64,000 nucleotides of DNA from Flavobacterium sp. RSP15 (GTDB lineage: Bacteria; Bacteroidota; Bacteroidia; Flavobacteriales; Flavobacteriaceae): positions 1-64,000 of the forward strand of contig NZ_RYDL01000013.1 of assembly GCF_003968755.1 (NCBI RefSeq), read 5' to 3'. How positions within the stretch are numbered: position 1 is the first letter of the stretch; the number at the start of each line of letters is the position of its first letter. The position numbers and the translations under genes are program-made. Below the pieces are notes generated by a model. It searched no databases, was not told the DNA's origin, and was given only the letters and a program-made list of their open reading frames with translations. Below are positions 9,515-17,611 of this stretch, piece by piece.

Positions 9515-10273
9515 ATGAAAATTGTAATATCGCCAGCCAAGTCGTTAAATTTAGAGAAACAGCTACCTACGGAGTTGCACACCCAACCTTTGTTTTTAAA
9601 AGAGTCGCGAGAAGTCCACAAAGTTTTAAAAGAGATGAAGCCTGCTGATTTATCAATTTTGATGAGTATTTCAGATAAGTTAGCAGATTTGAACTGGAAA
9701 CGAAATCAAGATTGGAAAACACCTTTTACCACTTCAAATGCACGTCCGGCTGTGTTTACTTTTGATGGTGATGTGTACATTGGATTAGATGCGTATTCGA
9801 TTCCAGAAAAAAGAACAGAAGCTTTACAAGAGCGTTTAAGAATCCTATCCGGTATGTATGGCTTGCTGAAACCATTGGATTTAATTCAGGCGTACAGATT
9901 GGAAATGGGCACCAAATTACCCATTGGCGAAAGCAAAAATCTGTATGAATTTTGGAAACCAATCGTTACAAAAGCTTTAAATAAAGAGCTCAAAGAAGAC
10001 GAATTGTTTGTCAATCTTGCAAGCACGGAATACTTTTTGGCAATTGATGTCAAGGCGTTGAAAGTTCCTGTGATCACTCCAGAATTCAAAGAGTACAAAA
10101 ACGGAAAATTAAAGATCATCAGCTTTTTTGCCAAAAAAGCAAGGGGAATGATGGTGCGTTATATTATTGATACGGATGCTCAAACGATTGAAGATTTGAA
10201 AGGGTTCAATTATGATAGCTATCAATTTGATGCAAATTTATCGGAGGGCAATCATTTGGTTTTTACCCGTTAG
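9515..10273 (+). CDS. yaaA: YaaA family peroxide-stress protein (DUF328)
   Basis: A 252-residue cytosolic protein of the YaaA/UPF0246 family, recognisable from the opening MKIVISPAKSLN and later AYRLEMGTKLP and VNLASTEYF segments. In E. coli YaaA limits free iron and DNA damage during peroxide stress; the same role here is inference from the family. An in-frame ATG two codons earlier (9509) is possible, but MKIVISPAKSLN is the family's usual start. A strong promoter lies directly upstream and the gene is followed by a convergent efflux operon. Confidence 0.9.
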   Translation: MKIVISPAKSLNLEKQLPTELHTQPLFLKESREVHKVLKEMKPADLSILMSISDKLADLNWKRNQDWKTPFTTSNARPAVFTFDGDVYIGLDAYSIPEKRTEALQERLRILSGMYGLLKPLDLIQAYRLEMGTKLPIGESKNLYEFWKPIVTKALNKELKEDELFVNLASTEYFLAIDVKALKVPVITPEFKEYKNGKLKIISFFAKKARGMMVRYIIDTDAQTIEDLKGFNYDSYQFDANLSEGNHLVFTR

Positions 10274-10296
10274 AGACGCTATTAATCGGCTCTTCA

Positions 10297-11880
10297 TTAA
10301 TGCATGGCATCAGCAGGATTGATTTTGTTTTTTCCTCTTTTGATAAAAAAGATGATTGGAATACAACACAGAAACATAATTCCCAGATACAGAAAAATAT
10401 CCATATATGATAAAACGGTACTTTGTTTCAGGACAGAATAATCAATAACCTGATAGGCTTTTTTCAGCGATTCATTAGCACTAAATCCTTTTGACATAAA
10501 CCCTTTTTGCAACATTATAACGCGTTGTTGGACTTCGAACTTGCTGGCATCTAAATTTGAAATCAAATTTACTCTGTGTTCCTGACTAAATCTCGTGATA
10601 AAGGTGGTGATAATTGCAATTCCAAATGAACCTCCCAATTGGCGCATCATTCCTGTAAAGGCTGCACCTTCGCCAATATCCTTTCCTTTCAAGGTGGAGA
10701 GTGACAGTGTAGTTATGGGTACAAATAGCAGTCCCAATCCTATTCCTCTTAAAATCAATCCCCAATACAGATGCTCAACACCCGTATTAGGAGTCAAGCT
10801 GTTGTGCATCATCATCGTAAAGAAAAAGAAAATCAAAAATCCAAGACCCACCATATAACTTTGCGGAACACCTCTTTGAATTAATTTCCCAATAATAGGC
10901 ATCATAATAGCGGTGGTGATTGAACCCGGAATAAGCAATAATCCTGCGTCTGTAGCAGTCCAGCCTAGAATTGTTTGGGTATAAATTGGAATTATTAAGG
11001 TAGAACCATAAAGACCAAAGCCCAATATGAAACACATTATGACACCAATTCTTAGATTTCCATCTTTTAAAACCCTCAAATTGACAATAGGATGTTTATA
11101 GGTCATTTCTCTCCAAATGAATAATATTAAGCCAAAAACGGATACCGTACTCAAGAATATAACTGTTATATTGTTGAACCAGTCATCTTGTTGTCCGTGT
11201 TCTAGAACATATTGCAAAGAACCAATAAATACGGTCAACAGAAAAATTCCTAACCAATCCACCTGTTTGGCTTTTAGTTTTTCTCCATATTTAGGACTTT
11301 TTACAAAAGTTAACGCTAGAATAGTAGCTATGATACCAATGGGAATATTGATATAAAAAATATAAGGCCAAGAGAAATTGTCAACAATATAACCCCCTAA
11401 TGGCGGACCCAAAGTAGGTCCCACTATAACTCCCATTCCATAAATAGCCTGTGCCATACCTCGTTTTGCAATGGGATAACTCTCCGTTATAATGGTTTGT
11501 GCGGTCACTAATAAAGCACCACCTCCCAAACCCTGAATAAATCTAAACGTAATAAGTTCCCATATATTATTGGCATTGCCGCACAAAAAAGAGGCTACTG
11601 TAAAAATGATAATGGAAGTCACAAAATAATTTCGTCTTCCAAATTGTTGTGAAAGCCAGCTGGTCATAGGGATTACAATCACGTTTGCAATAGCATAAGC
11701 AGTAATGACCCAAGCAACATCATTTAATGTGGCACCCAGACTTCCTCTCATGTTTGTAAGTGCCACATTGACGATAGTGGTATCTACGATTTCAAGTAAA
11801 GCACAAAGTACTGCTGTGATCGTAATAAGAACTCGTCTGTAGCCATATTCTACTAAATCGTCTTCTCCTGCTTGTACCAT
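10297..11880 (-). CDS. DHA2 family MFS multidrug efflux permease (EmrB/QacA type)
   Basis: A 527-residue inner-membrane drug/proton antiporter with about 14 predicted membrane segments. The early segment ALLEIVDTTIVNVALTNM is the signature of the DHA2 subfamily, and GWVITAYAIANV-like and GPTLGPPLGGYIVD motifs follow. It is the last gene of a four-gene unit with TetR, TolC and HlyD-type genes, so it should pump toxic compounds across both membranes as a tripartite complex. Substrates cannot be read from sequence. Confidence 0.93.
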   Translation of the reverse strand: MVQAGEDDLVEYGYRRVLITITAVLCALLEIVDTTIVNVALTNMRGSLGATLNDVAWVITAYAIANVIVIPMTSWLSQQFGRRNYFVTSIIIFTVASFLCGNANNIWELITFRFIQGLGGGALLVTAQTIITESYPIAKRGMAQAIYGMGVIVGPTLGPPLGGYIVDNFSWPYIFYINIPIGIIATILALTFVKSPKYGEKLKAKQVDWLGIFLLTVFIGSLQYVLEHGQQDDWFNNITVIFLSTVSVFGLILFIWREMTYKHPIVNLRVLKDGNLRIGVIMCFILGFGLYGSTLIIPIYTQTILGWTATDAGLLLIPGSITTAIMMPIIGKLIQRGVPQSYMVGLGFLIFFFFTMMMHNSLTPNTGVEHLYWGLILRGIGLGLLFVPITTLSLSTLKGKDIGEGAAFTGMMRQLGGSFGIAIITTFITRFSQEHRVNLISNLDASKFEVQQRVIMLQKGFMSKGFSANESLKKAYQVIDYSVLKQSTVLSYMDIFLYLGIMFLCCIPIIFFIKRGKNKINPADAMH

Positions 11881-11945
11881 TTATACTAAAGTGTAAACTA
11901 TCATTTTATTAAAAGAGGTGCCGTTTTTAATTCAAAAAAACAGCT

Positions 11946-13025
11946 TTAATCTAAATGTACATCAACATCTACATTCATTCCCGGACGCAGTAATTTTATT
12001 TTTTCAGGGTCATTTGTTGAAATCAAACTTATTTTAACAGGTAATCTTTGAATGGTTTTTACAAAATTTCCTGTGGCATTATCTGGCGGTAACAAGGAGA
12101 AACGGGATCCTGTTGCTGGGGAAAAGGAAGTAATGGTTCCCTTGAAATCATATTCGGGATACGCATCTACTTTTACGATTACTTTTTGGCCAATAACCAT
12201 TTTGTTGAGTTGCGTTTCTTTGAAATTAGCAACTACCCATGCTTCATTGTTGTTGATAATATAAAATAGGGATTGCCCTGGTTGCACGAGTTGTCCCGGC
12301 TGAATATCAATTTTTGATACCTGACCATCAATAGCAGCAGTGATAGCAGTGTAGGTTAAATTTAATTTTGCGGCATCAAGCATTGCTTTTGCTCTTTGTA
12401 TATTGGCTGCAGCCACTTCTGTCTGTTTACCTGAAACTTTAGATTTAGCTATAATAACTGATTTTTGAAAGGCAGTGGCTCTTTCTTGTTGTTGTAACAC
12501 GCGTACTTGACTTTCAGCTTCCAGTTTGGCGGCTAAAGCCTGTTCGTATTGTTGTTTTGTGATCGAATGGCTTTTGTATAAATTATCATATCGATTGTAA
12601 TCACTGGTTATGCGTCCCAATCTTATTTTTGCGGATTCGATATTACCACTTGCAGATCGTACATTGGCATCCGAAACAGAAATACTGGCTAAAGCACTTC
12701 CTATATCAGCTTTAGTAACTTCAAAATTACCTTCAGCGCCAATCATTGCAGCATGTGCTTCTTCAATTTTTAACTGGTAATCCCTTTTGTCAATGGTAAA
12801 AAGCGTATCGCCTTTCTTTACAAAATCATTGTCCTTGATGTACACTTTATCCACATATCCTGAAACTCTTGGGATAATTGGGTTCATGTTTTTTTCAATT
12901 TGCGCATCATCAGTTTCTTCGTGAGATTGTGAATGCAGGTATTTAAAAGTTCCGTACGTCCCACCTAAAACTACCAATGCCACTAGGATAATGATAAATT
13001 TTGTATTTGTTTTTTTGTTTTCCAT
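11946..13025 (-). CDS. HlyD/EmrA family membrane fusion protein
   Basis: A 359-residue periplasmic adaptor. One N-terminal membrane anchor (roughly residues 9-28) precedes a lipoyl-like half motif (IIPRVSGYVDKVYIKDNDFVK), a long alpha-helical hairpin (about 90-210), the second lipoyl half (AAIDGQVSKIDIQPGQLV) and a beta-barrel domain. This order is standard for EmrA. It links the DHA2 pump downstream to the TolC channel encoded 10 bases upstream. Confidence 0.93.
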   Translation of the reverse strand: MENKKTNTKFIIILVALVVLGGTYGTFKYLHSQSHEETDDAQIEKNMNPIIPRVSGYVDKVYIKDNDFVKKGDTLFTIDKRDYQLKIEEAHAAMIGAEGNFEVTKADIGSALASISVSDANVRSASGNIESAKIRLGRITSDYNRYDNLYKSHSITKQQYEQALAAKLEAESQVRVLQQQERATAFQKSVIIAKSKVSGKQTEVAAANIQRAKAMLDAAKLNLTYTAITAAIDGQVSKIDIQPGQLVQPGQSLFYIINNNEAWVVANFKETQLNKMVIGQKVIVKVDAYPEYDFKGTITSFSPATGSRFSLLPPDNATGNFVKTIQRLPVKISLISTNDPEKIKLLRPGMNVDVDVHLD

Positions 13026-13035
13026 GGTAGGTATA

Positions 13036-14367
13036 TTATAATTTTGAAATAGTGAAGGTTTGAGATAATTGGCCGGTTACCGAGAGTAACTCATAATATT
13101 TTTGAATGGTATTGGCTTTGGCCAAAGTCTTATTGATTTTAGAACTCAATTGCTCTACATCAGCCTCCAGTAAATCATTGGTGTCCGAAAGACCATTATC
13201 ATATTTATCTTTGATGATTCTGTAATTTTCAGAAGATTGTTCCAGCGCTTGTCCATAGACAACATCTTGTTTTAAAGCTAAATCATAATCTTCAATCGCT
13301 TTTTGAACTTGGATTTTAATATAATCTGTTAGTATGGCTTCAGAGTTTTGGACTTCTAAAAATTTATTTTCGGCCAGCCGCACTAAAGTTCCGTTTTTTA
13401 GAATGGCACTCAAATCATACGAAAGCCCGACGCCTATATTCATCGCGTTTTGCACCGTAATCACATTGCTCAGGTCTAATGCCGTATACCCGCCAACTAA
13501 TGCAATGGCCGGATAGTACGACCCTTTTGCTATTTTTATATTGGCTTCACTGGCTTTTCCCTGAAACCGAAGGGCTTCTAAATCCTTCCGATTTTCTAGT
13601 GCAGGTAATTCATTTTCAGGGATATTAGTCATTTGAAAATCGGCAAAATCACGCTCTCGAATCTCTAATTTTGTGTCCGGATTTAGTTTTAAAAGCGTAA
13701 CCAGGTAAAAGTTGATGATTTTTAAATTATTATTTGTTTCGTCTAATGACAATTGGATTTTCGAAGCCTGTAATTGGGATTTTAACAAATCATTTCTGGG
13801 GATAATTCCATTTTTTTCAAGGGCTATAAAATCGTTTACCCGCTGTTGCGCACTTTTTTGATTTTCTTTTAGCAGTTCAATTGTTTTCTGGGCTTTGTAT
13901 AAACTGGCATAATAATCAATCACCCGCAACGCAATTTCCTCCTTTGTTTGCAATGCCGTAGCCATTTCTGCCTGATACAAATTTTCATAAACGGTGATGC
14001 TATTTTGAATTTTAAAACCTGCGAAAATCGGAACACTGGCATTCAACTGTCCAATCATTAATTGATTGACAATTGGAAGTGCTTCCTGAGTTCCTGTATT
14101 ATTTTGATTGAGTTTGAAATTAACAGAAGCATTTGCCAATCTTTGGTATTGTCCTGAAAGTTTCAAATCAGGATATTGATTGTTTTTTGTGGATTGCAGC
14201 TCGTACTTTTTGGTTTTTACTTTTGTATTGGCTAGCGTAACTTCATTACTTTTGGTCCAAGCCAAATTGATGGCTTCGTACAATGTTAAACTTGTTTTTT
14301 CTTGCGCTGCTGCAGATGAAATTCCAATGAAGAAAATCACAATGAGCATGAATGGACTAACTTTCAT
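13036..14367 (-). CDS. TolC family outer membrane efflux protein
   Basis: A 443-residue outer-membrane channel protein with a signal peptide ending SSAAAQ near residue 22. It shows two similar long coiled halves rich in alternating polar and hydrophobic residues, with conserved openings (LTLYEAINLAWTKSNEV) and the NGLSDTNDLLEAD segment typical of TolC-like proteins. It lies between the repressor and adaptor genes of the same operon and should form the exit duct of the pump. Confidence 0.92.
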   Translation of the reverse strand: MKVSPFMLIVIFFIGISSAAAQEKTSLTLYEAINLAWTKSNEVTLANTKVKTKKYELQSTKNNQYPDLKLSGQYQRLANASVNFKLNQNNTGTQEALPIVNQLMIGQLNASVPIFAGFKIQNSITVYENLYQAEMATALQTKEEIALRVIDYYASLYKAQKTIELLKENQKSAQQRVNDFIALEKNGIIPRNDLLKSQLQASKIQLSLDETNNNLKIINFYLVTLLKLNPDTKLEIRERDFADFQMTNIPENELPALENRKDLEALRFQGKASEANIKIAKGSYYPAIALVGGYTALDLSNVITVQNAMNIGVGLSYDLSAILKNGTLVRLAENKFLEVQNSEAILTDYIKIQVQKAIEDYDLALKQDVVYGQALEQSSENYRIIKDKYDNGLSDTNDLLEADVEQLSSKINKTLAKANTIQKYYELLSVTGQLSQTFTISKL

Positions 14368-14437
14368 ACGTAGATAATTTTTGTTTTTTATAGGAATATG
14401 GAATTCGCATAGGTCTTTATTATTTTTTGCATAGCAT

Positions 14438-15073
14438 TTATGGGGCGCTCATTTCATGGATCAGAAGTGCCTTTACAGTTTGTTGAATGTGCGTTGTCAA
14501 ATTGGTTTTGATATAATTATTGTATAAATCTTCTGTTTTTAAGTTTAATAAATTTTCGAAGAAAGGTTTGTTCATGTGAAAATGAAAAAAAGTGCCCAGA
14601 ATTGTGGGTGTGATAAGCGGAATAATAACATCTTTTCTGAAAATGCCTTTATTCTGGCCTTCTTCAATTATAATTTCAAGGGATTTTAGATTTCCCTTTT
14701 TTAATTCTGAAAAAACCGAAAGATTTTGTTTGCTTTTTTTGGAGGGGAATTCAAAGTGTAATATTCTATAAATCCCTCGATTACTATTGATTCTGTTGAT
14801 GTACAGTTCAATCAGCTTATTGATTTTGTCAAGGGGTTCCAGATCTTCCAGCAATAAATGTTCTAATTGATTTTTAAGATCTGAAGTTCTGTACACTATA
14901 AGCGATTCCAGTAGTCGCTCTTTGGACCCAAAATAATACGAAACCATAGCAATATTGATTTTTGCCTCTTTTGCTATGTTCCTAATCGAAGTGCCGTCAA
15001 ATCCCTTTTCTGCAAAAAGAGTTTCTGCAACTTCCAGGATTTGAATTTGTTTGTCGTTAAAATTATGTTTCAA
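14438..15073 (-). CDS. TetR/AcrR family transcriptional repressor
   Basis: A 211-residue regulator. The N-terminal DNA-binding domain is clear: ILEVAETLFAEKGFDGTSIRNIAKEAK, then the helix-turn-helix core and the YYFGSKERLL turn. The C-terminal half is the variable ligand-binding domain. It is the first gene of the efflux operon, and its promoter overlaps repeated operator-like sequences, so it most likely represses itself and the three pump genes until an inducer binds. Confidence 0.92.
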   Translation of the reverse strand: MKHNFNDKQIQILEVAETLFAEKGFDGTSIRNIAKEAKINIAMVSYYFGSKERLLESLIVYRTSDLKNQLEHLLLEDLEPLDKINKLIELYINRINSNRGIYRILHFEFPSKKSKQNLSVFSELKKGNLKSLEIIIEEGQNKGIFRKDVIIPLITPTILGTFFHFHMNKPFFENLLNLKTEDLYNNYIKTNLTTHIQQTVKALLIHEMSAP

Positions 15074-15095
15074 TGGAATTTAATTTTTTCAAAAA

Positions 15096-15125
15096 CAAAA
15101 CTAAACAAGCGTTTAAATTAAACAA
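15096..15125 (-). promoter_or_regulatory. Promoter of the tetR-efflux operon
   Basis: Read on the minus strand, TAGTTTTG (15096-15103) fits TAnnTTTG and TTG (15123-15125) lies 19 bases further upstream at the -33 position. The predicted start is about 20 bases before the tetR ATG. Confidence 0.65.
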
Positions 15126-15131
15126 CCGTTT
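15103..15131. promoter_or_regulatory. Candidate TetR operator, direct repeats
   Basis: AAACAAGCGTTT (15103-15114) and AAACAACCGTTT (15120-15131) differ at one base and are spaced 17 bp apart. They touch the -7 and -33 elements of the tetR promoter. A related inverted copy, CCGAACGGTT, lies at 15170-15179. This arrangement is expected for autorepression, though the binding protein is inferred. Confidence 0.6.
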
Positions 15132-15286
15132 GGTTTTTATTTAACATTGTTTTAACATTTTAAATAAAGCCGAACGGTTTTTTTATTTTTGATAGTCTCA
15201 AAAAGGAAGGTTTCGGGAACGGTGACTTCTATCTAAGATTGTGAATATCTATTTTAGGAATAGTTAATTTAGTTTCCTTTAAAATC

Positions 15287-15294
15287 TATCTTTG
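15287..15294 (+). promoter_or_regulatory. -7 element upstream of the DUF4494 gene
   Basis: TATCTTTG matches TAnnTTTG and lies 21 bases before the ATG at 15316. A -33 match is weak. Confidence 0.5.
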
Positions 15295-15315
15295 ACATCC
15301 TAAAAATAAAATAAA

Positions 15316-15873
15316 ATGAGCACAACTTGGTACGAATGCAAAGTAAAATATAGAAAAACAGATGAAACCGGCGGGCAAAAAATTACGACTGAACCCTACT
15401 TGGTAGATGCGTTATCTTACACAGAAGCCGAAAGCCGAATTAATGAAGAAATGTCAGCGTATATTAGTGAAGAATTCAAAATCACGAATATAAAAGTGGC
15501 TAATTATGCCGAGATTCATCCTTTTGAAAATGCAGATCGCTGGTTTAGATCTAAAGTTTCATTACTCGCCTATGACGAAGAAAGTGGCAAAGAACGCAAG
15601 ACCAATATGTATTTATTAGTGCAAGCCAATGAGGTAAAAGAGGCTTATGATAATACTATCAGTGTGATGAAAGGCACGATGGGAGATTATACGATTCCTG
15701 CTATTTCAGAATCTCCTATTATGGATGTTTTTCCGTATTTCAGTGGAGAAGAAGGAGAATTGGAACAATTAGAAAGGTTCAATGCAATCAAAGCCTCTAA
15801 ACCGGAAGCAACTGTCGAGATAGAAGATCACATGGAATTTGAAACCGCACTTGAAGAAGAAGTTGCAGTTTAA
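15316..15873 (+). CDS. DUF4494 domain-containing protein
   Basis: A 185-residue cytosolic protein that matches the Bacteroidota family DUF4494, judged from the opening WYECKVKYRKTDETGGQK and the central RWFRSKVSLLAYDEESGKE and YLLVQANEVKEAYD segments. No catalytic motif is seen. The family's function is not known to me. It is a single-gene unit, with its own -7 element upstream and a convergent terminator downstream. The C-terminal tail is strongly acidic. Confidence 0.85.
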   Translation: MSTTWYECKVKYRKTDETGGQKITTEPYLVDALSYTEAESRINEEMSAYISEEFKITNIKVANYAEIHPFENADRWFRSKVSLLAYDEESGKERKTNMYLLVQANEVKEAYDNTISVMKGTMGDYTIPAISESPIMDVFPYFSGEEGELEQLERFNAIKASKPEATVEIEDHMEFETALEEEVAV

Positions 15874-15897
15874 GACAAATTGTATTAAATAAAACTC

Positions 15898-15961
15898 ACC
15901 GTAAATTCGCAAATTATAGAAACCGTTGCTAACTGTTTTTATCTGCGAATTTGCGGTTTTT
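15898..15961. terminator. Terminator between convergent genes
   Basis: Arms ACCGTAAATTCGCA (15898-15911) and TGCGAATTTGCGGT (15944-15957) pair over 14 positions with one T-G wobble around a 32-base loop, followed by a short T run. It lies between convergent genes. Confidence 0.65.
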
Positions 15962-15981
15962 AAATTTTAATACTAAGTTTT

Positions 15982-16512
15982 TTATAATTCCAATTGGTTC
16001 TGTCTAGCCAAGACTTTCTCGTATGCTTTTCGTGGGCTTCCTCTAAAATATACTTCGCCACAAAAGGTATAACCTGAACTTTCAAAAATTTTTATCATGG
16101 CAATGTTGTCAAAATTGGTATCTGCTTTTATGCTGTAAATGAGGTTGCTTACCGCAAAATCCTCAATGTGTCCGAGAATCATTTTAGCCAAGCCTTTGCC
16201 TAAATACTTTTCAGCAATAGATACGCGGTGCAGTACAACAAAATCATCATTGGTTAACCAGTTCCCTTCAATTTTCTCATAAGCGGGTTCGTCATTGATT
16301 AATACCGCGCTATAACCAATAATGGTTTTTCCTTCAACCAAAACAAATCCTTCCCCTTTTTCAATGTCTTTTTGTAAAACCTCTGGATTTGGGTAACCGT
16401 CTTGCCATTGATTACTGCCGTCTTCTTTTCTTCGAATGATAGCTTGTTGTAATATCTCCCATATTGGGGATATCTCAGAGGGTTCTGCTTTTCTAAAGTG
16501 ATACTTGATCAT
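15982..16512 (-). CDS. GNAT family N-acetyltransferase
   Basis: A 176-residue acetyltransferase. The opening YHFRKAEPSEISPIWEIL, the core VLHRVSIAEKYLGKGLAKMIL (acetyl-CoA binding loop in YLGKGLA) and the NIAMIKIFESSGY motif all match GNAT proteins. It is not similar enough to the other acetyltransferase at 8815 to be a recent duplicate. Substrate unknown. Confidence 0.87.
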   Translation of the reverse strand: MIKYHFRKAEPSEISPIWEILQQAIIRRKEDGSNQWQDGYPNPEVLQKDIEKGEGFVLVEGKTIIGYSAVLINDEPAYEKIEGNWLTNDDFVVLHRVSIAEKYLGKGLAKMILGHIEDFAVSNLIYSIKADTNFDNIAMIKIFESSGYTFCGEVYFRGSPRKAYEKVLARQNQLEL

Positions 16513-16931
16513 CGTAATTTAAGTTTTTTAGGGTATTCGCTAAAGTATTTCTGCCGCTTACTAAGAGTACTAAATTAGGTTTTATTTTTCGTTTTTTTTT
16601 AGCTTTGGTCTATAAAAGAGTATTTTTTTATACTCAAAAGAAGCTGTAGAGTACAAATGAATCAACTTCTGGAACATTTATGGAATGACAGAACAGAACA
16701 GTTGAATAAAAAAAAGACTACAGCTATTCCTGAAATTAAACTAGAGTCAAATTTAACAATGATAGCGGTGGTGGGCATCTAACATTATTTGTCAATAGAT
16801 AAAATACGTTTTTTCTGTTTAATGAGGGTGTAAATTATTTGCGCGAAAAACCCAAAACAAATCCTAAAGTATTCTAAATTGTATTGATTTACAGTTTTTT
16901 ATTTCTGAATTTTGATATCTAAAGATAGATC
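16513..16931. other. Intergenic region with one small ORF
   Basis: A 419-bp AT-rich gap. It holds a short hairpin (GAGTAT 16618-16623 with ATACTC 16630-16635) followed by a 41-codon ORF starting at 16657. I see nothing else convincing. Confidence 0.5.
16657..16782 (+). CDS. Small hypothetical ORF (41 residues)
   Basis: An ATG-initiated ORF encoding a basic, polar N-terminal half (MNQLLEHLWNDRTEQLNKKK) and a short hydrophobic C-terminus ending AVVGI. No family recognised. Composition is compatible with a real small protein, but there is no strong promoter and it could be chance or a remnant. Confidence 0.3.
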   Translation: MNQLLEHLWNDRTEQLNKKKTTAIPEIKLESNLTMIAVVGI

Positions 16932-17468
16932 ATGAAAAAGAAAATTCTGGCCTTAGGAAGTCTAACATTGCTCTCAGTAACTTTATTCGTAATGAATCTG
17001 TGCCATTCTACACCTAAAAAGGTAAAGGCAATACAAAATTTTAATAAAGACAAATTTCTAGGCAACTGGTACGAAATTGCACGGCTGGATTTTGTTTTTG
17101 AAAAAAATTTAAACAATACCACAGCTGAATACTCACTCAATGAGGATGAAAGTCTTAAAATGATAAATCGGGGTTTTAATTTTATAAAGAACAAATACGT
17201 GGCAGCTACAGGCAGGGTTAAGTTTGTGGGCGATTCAAACACCGGAAAATTAAAAGTTTCTTTTTTTGGTCCATTTTATTCAGGGTACACCATTATAGCA
17301 CTTGATTCGGATTATAAATATGTTTTGGTTGCGGGGGAAAGCATTAAGAATCTGTGGTTGCTTTCACGAGATAAAACAATGCCTCAAAATATAAAACAGG
17401 CGTATCTAAAAACAGCACAAGACCTTGGCTACAATACTTCACAACTCATTTGGGTCCAACACAATTAA
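16932..17468 (+). CDS. Lipocalin family protein (Blc-like)
   Basis: A 178-residue lipocalin. A membrane-targeting N-terminus (residues 1-24) precedes the lipocalin GxW motif at G44-W46 in FLGNWYEIARLDF, then the beta-barrel strands including the YVLVAGESIKNLWLLSRDK segment and a C-terminal helix. Blc-type lipocalins bind lipids at the outer membrane. Cys24 is preceded by MNL rather than a good lipobox, so lipidation is uncertain. It lies 143 bp upstream of an MFS gene with a regulatory dyad between them. Confidence 0.85.
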   Translation: MKKKILALGSLTLLSVTLFVMNLCHSTPKKVKAIQNFNKDKFLGNWYEIARLDFVFEKNLNNTTAEYSLNEDESLKMINRGFNFIKNKYVAATGRVKFVGDSNTGKLKVSFFGPFYSGYTIIALDSDYKYVLVAGESIKNLWLLSRDKTMPQNIKQAYLKTAQDLGYNTSQLIWVQHN

Positions 17469-17504
17469 TTGATACAATTGAAAACGTACTTGCTTATTTT
17501 CAAT

Positions 17505-17529
17505 AATTGGTACGTAGTACGTTCCAATT
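17505..17529. promoter_or_regulatory. 25-bp operator-like dyad
   Basis: Left arm AATTGGTACGTA (17505-17516) and right arm TACGTTCCAATT (17518-17529) are inverted repeats with one mismatch about a single central base. It lies 82 bases before the MFS gene. The size and symmetry suggest a dimeric regulator site; no regulator gene is adjacent. Confidence 0.6.
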
Positions 17530-17599
17530 GAAGCCGTAAATTGTGCAGGAATGTATGAAAAAAAATATTTATTAATTTTTTCAGGAAAAATTAGAATAG

Positions 17600-17607
17600 T
17601 ATTTTTG
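17600..17607 (+). promoter_or_regulatory. -7 element immediately before the MFS gene
   Basis: TATTTTTG ends only four bases before the ATG at 17612, so transcription from it would give a leaderless mRNA. The -33 element is poor. Confidence 0.45.
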
Positions 17608-17611
17608 TCAC

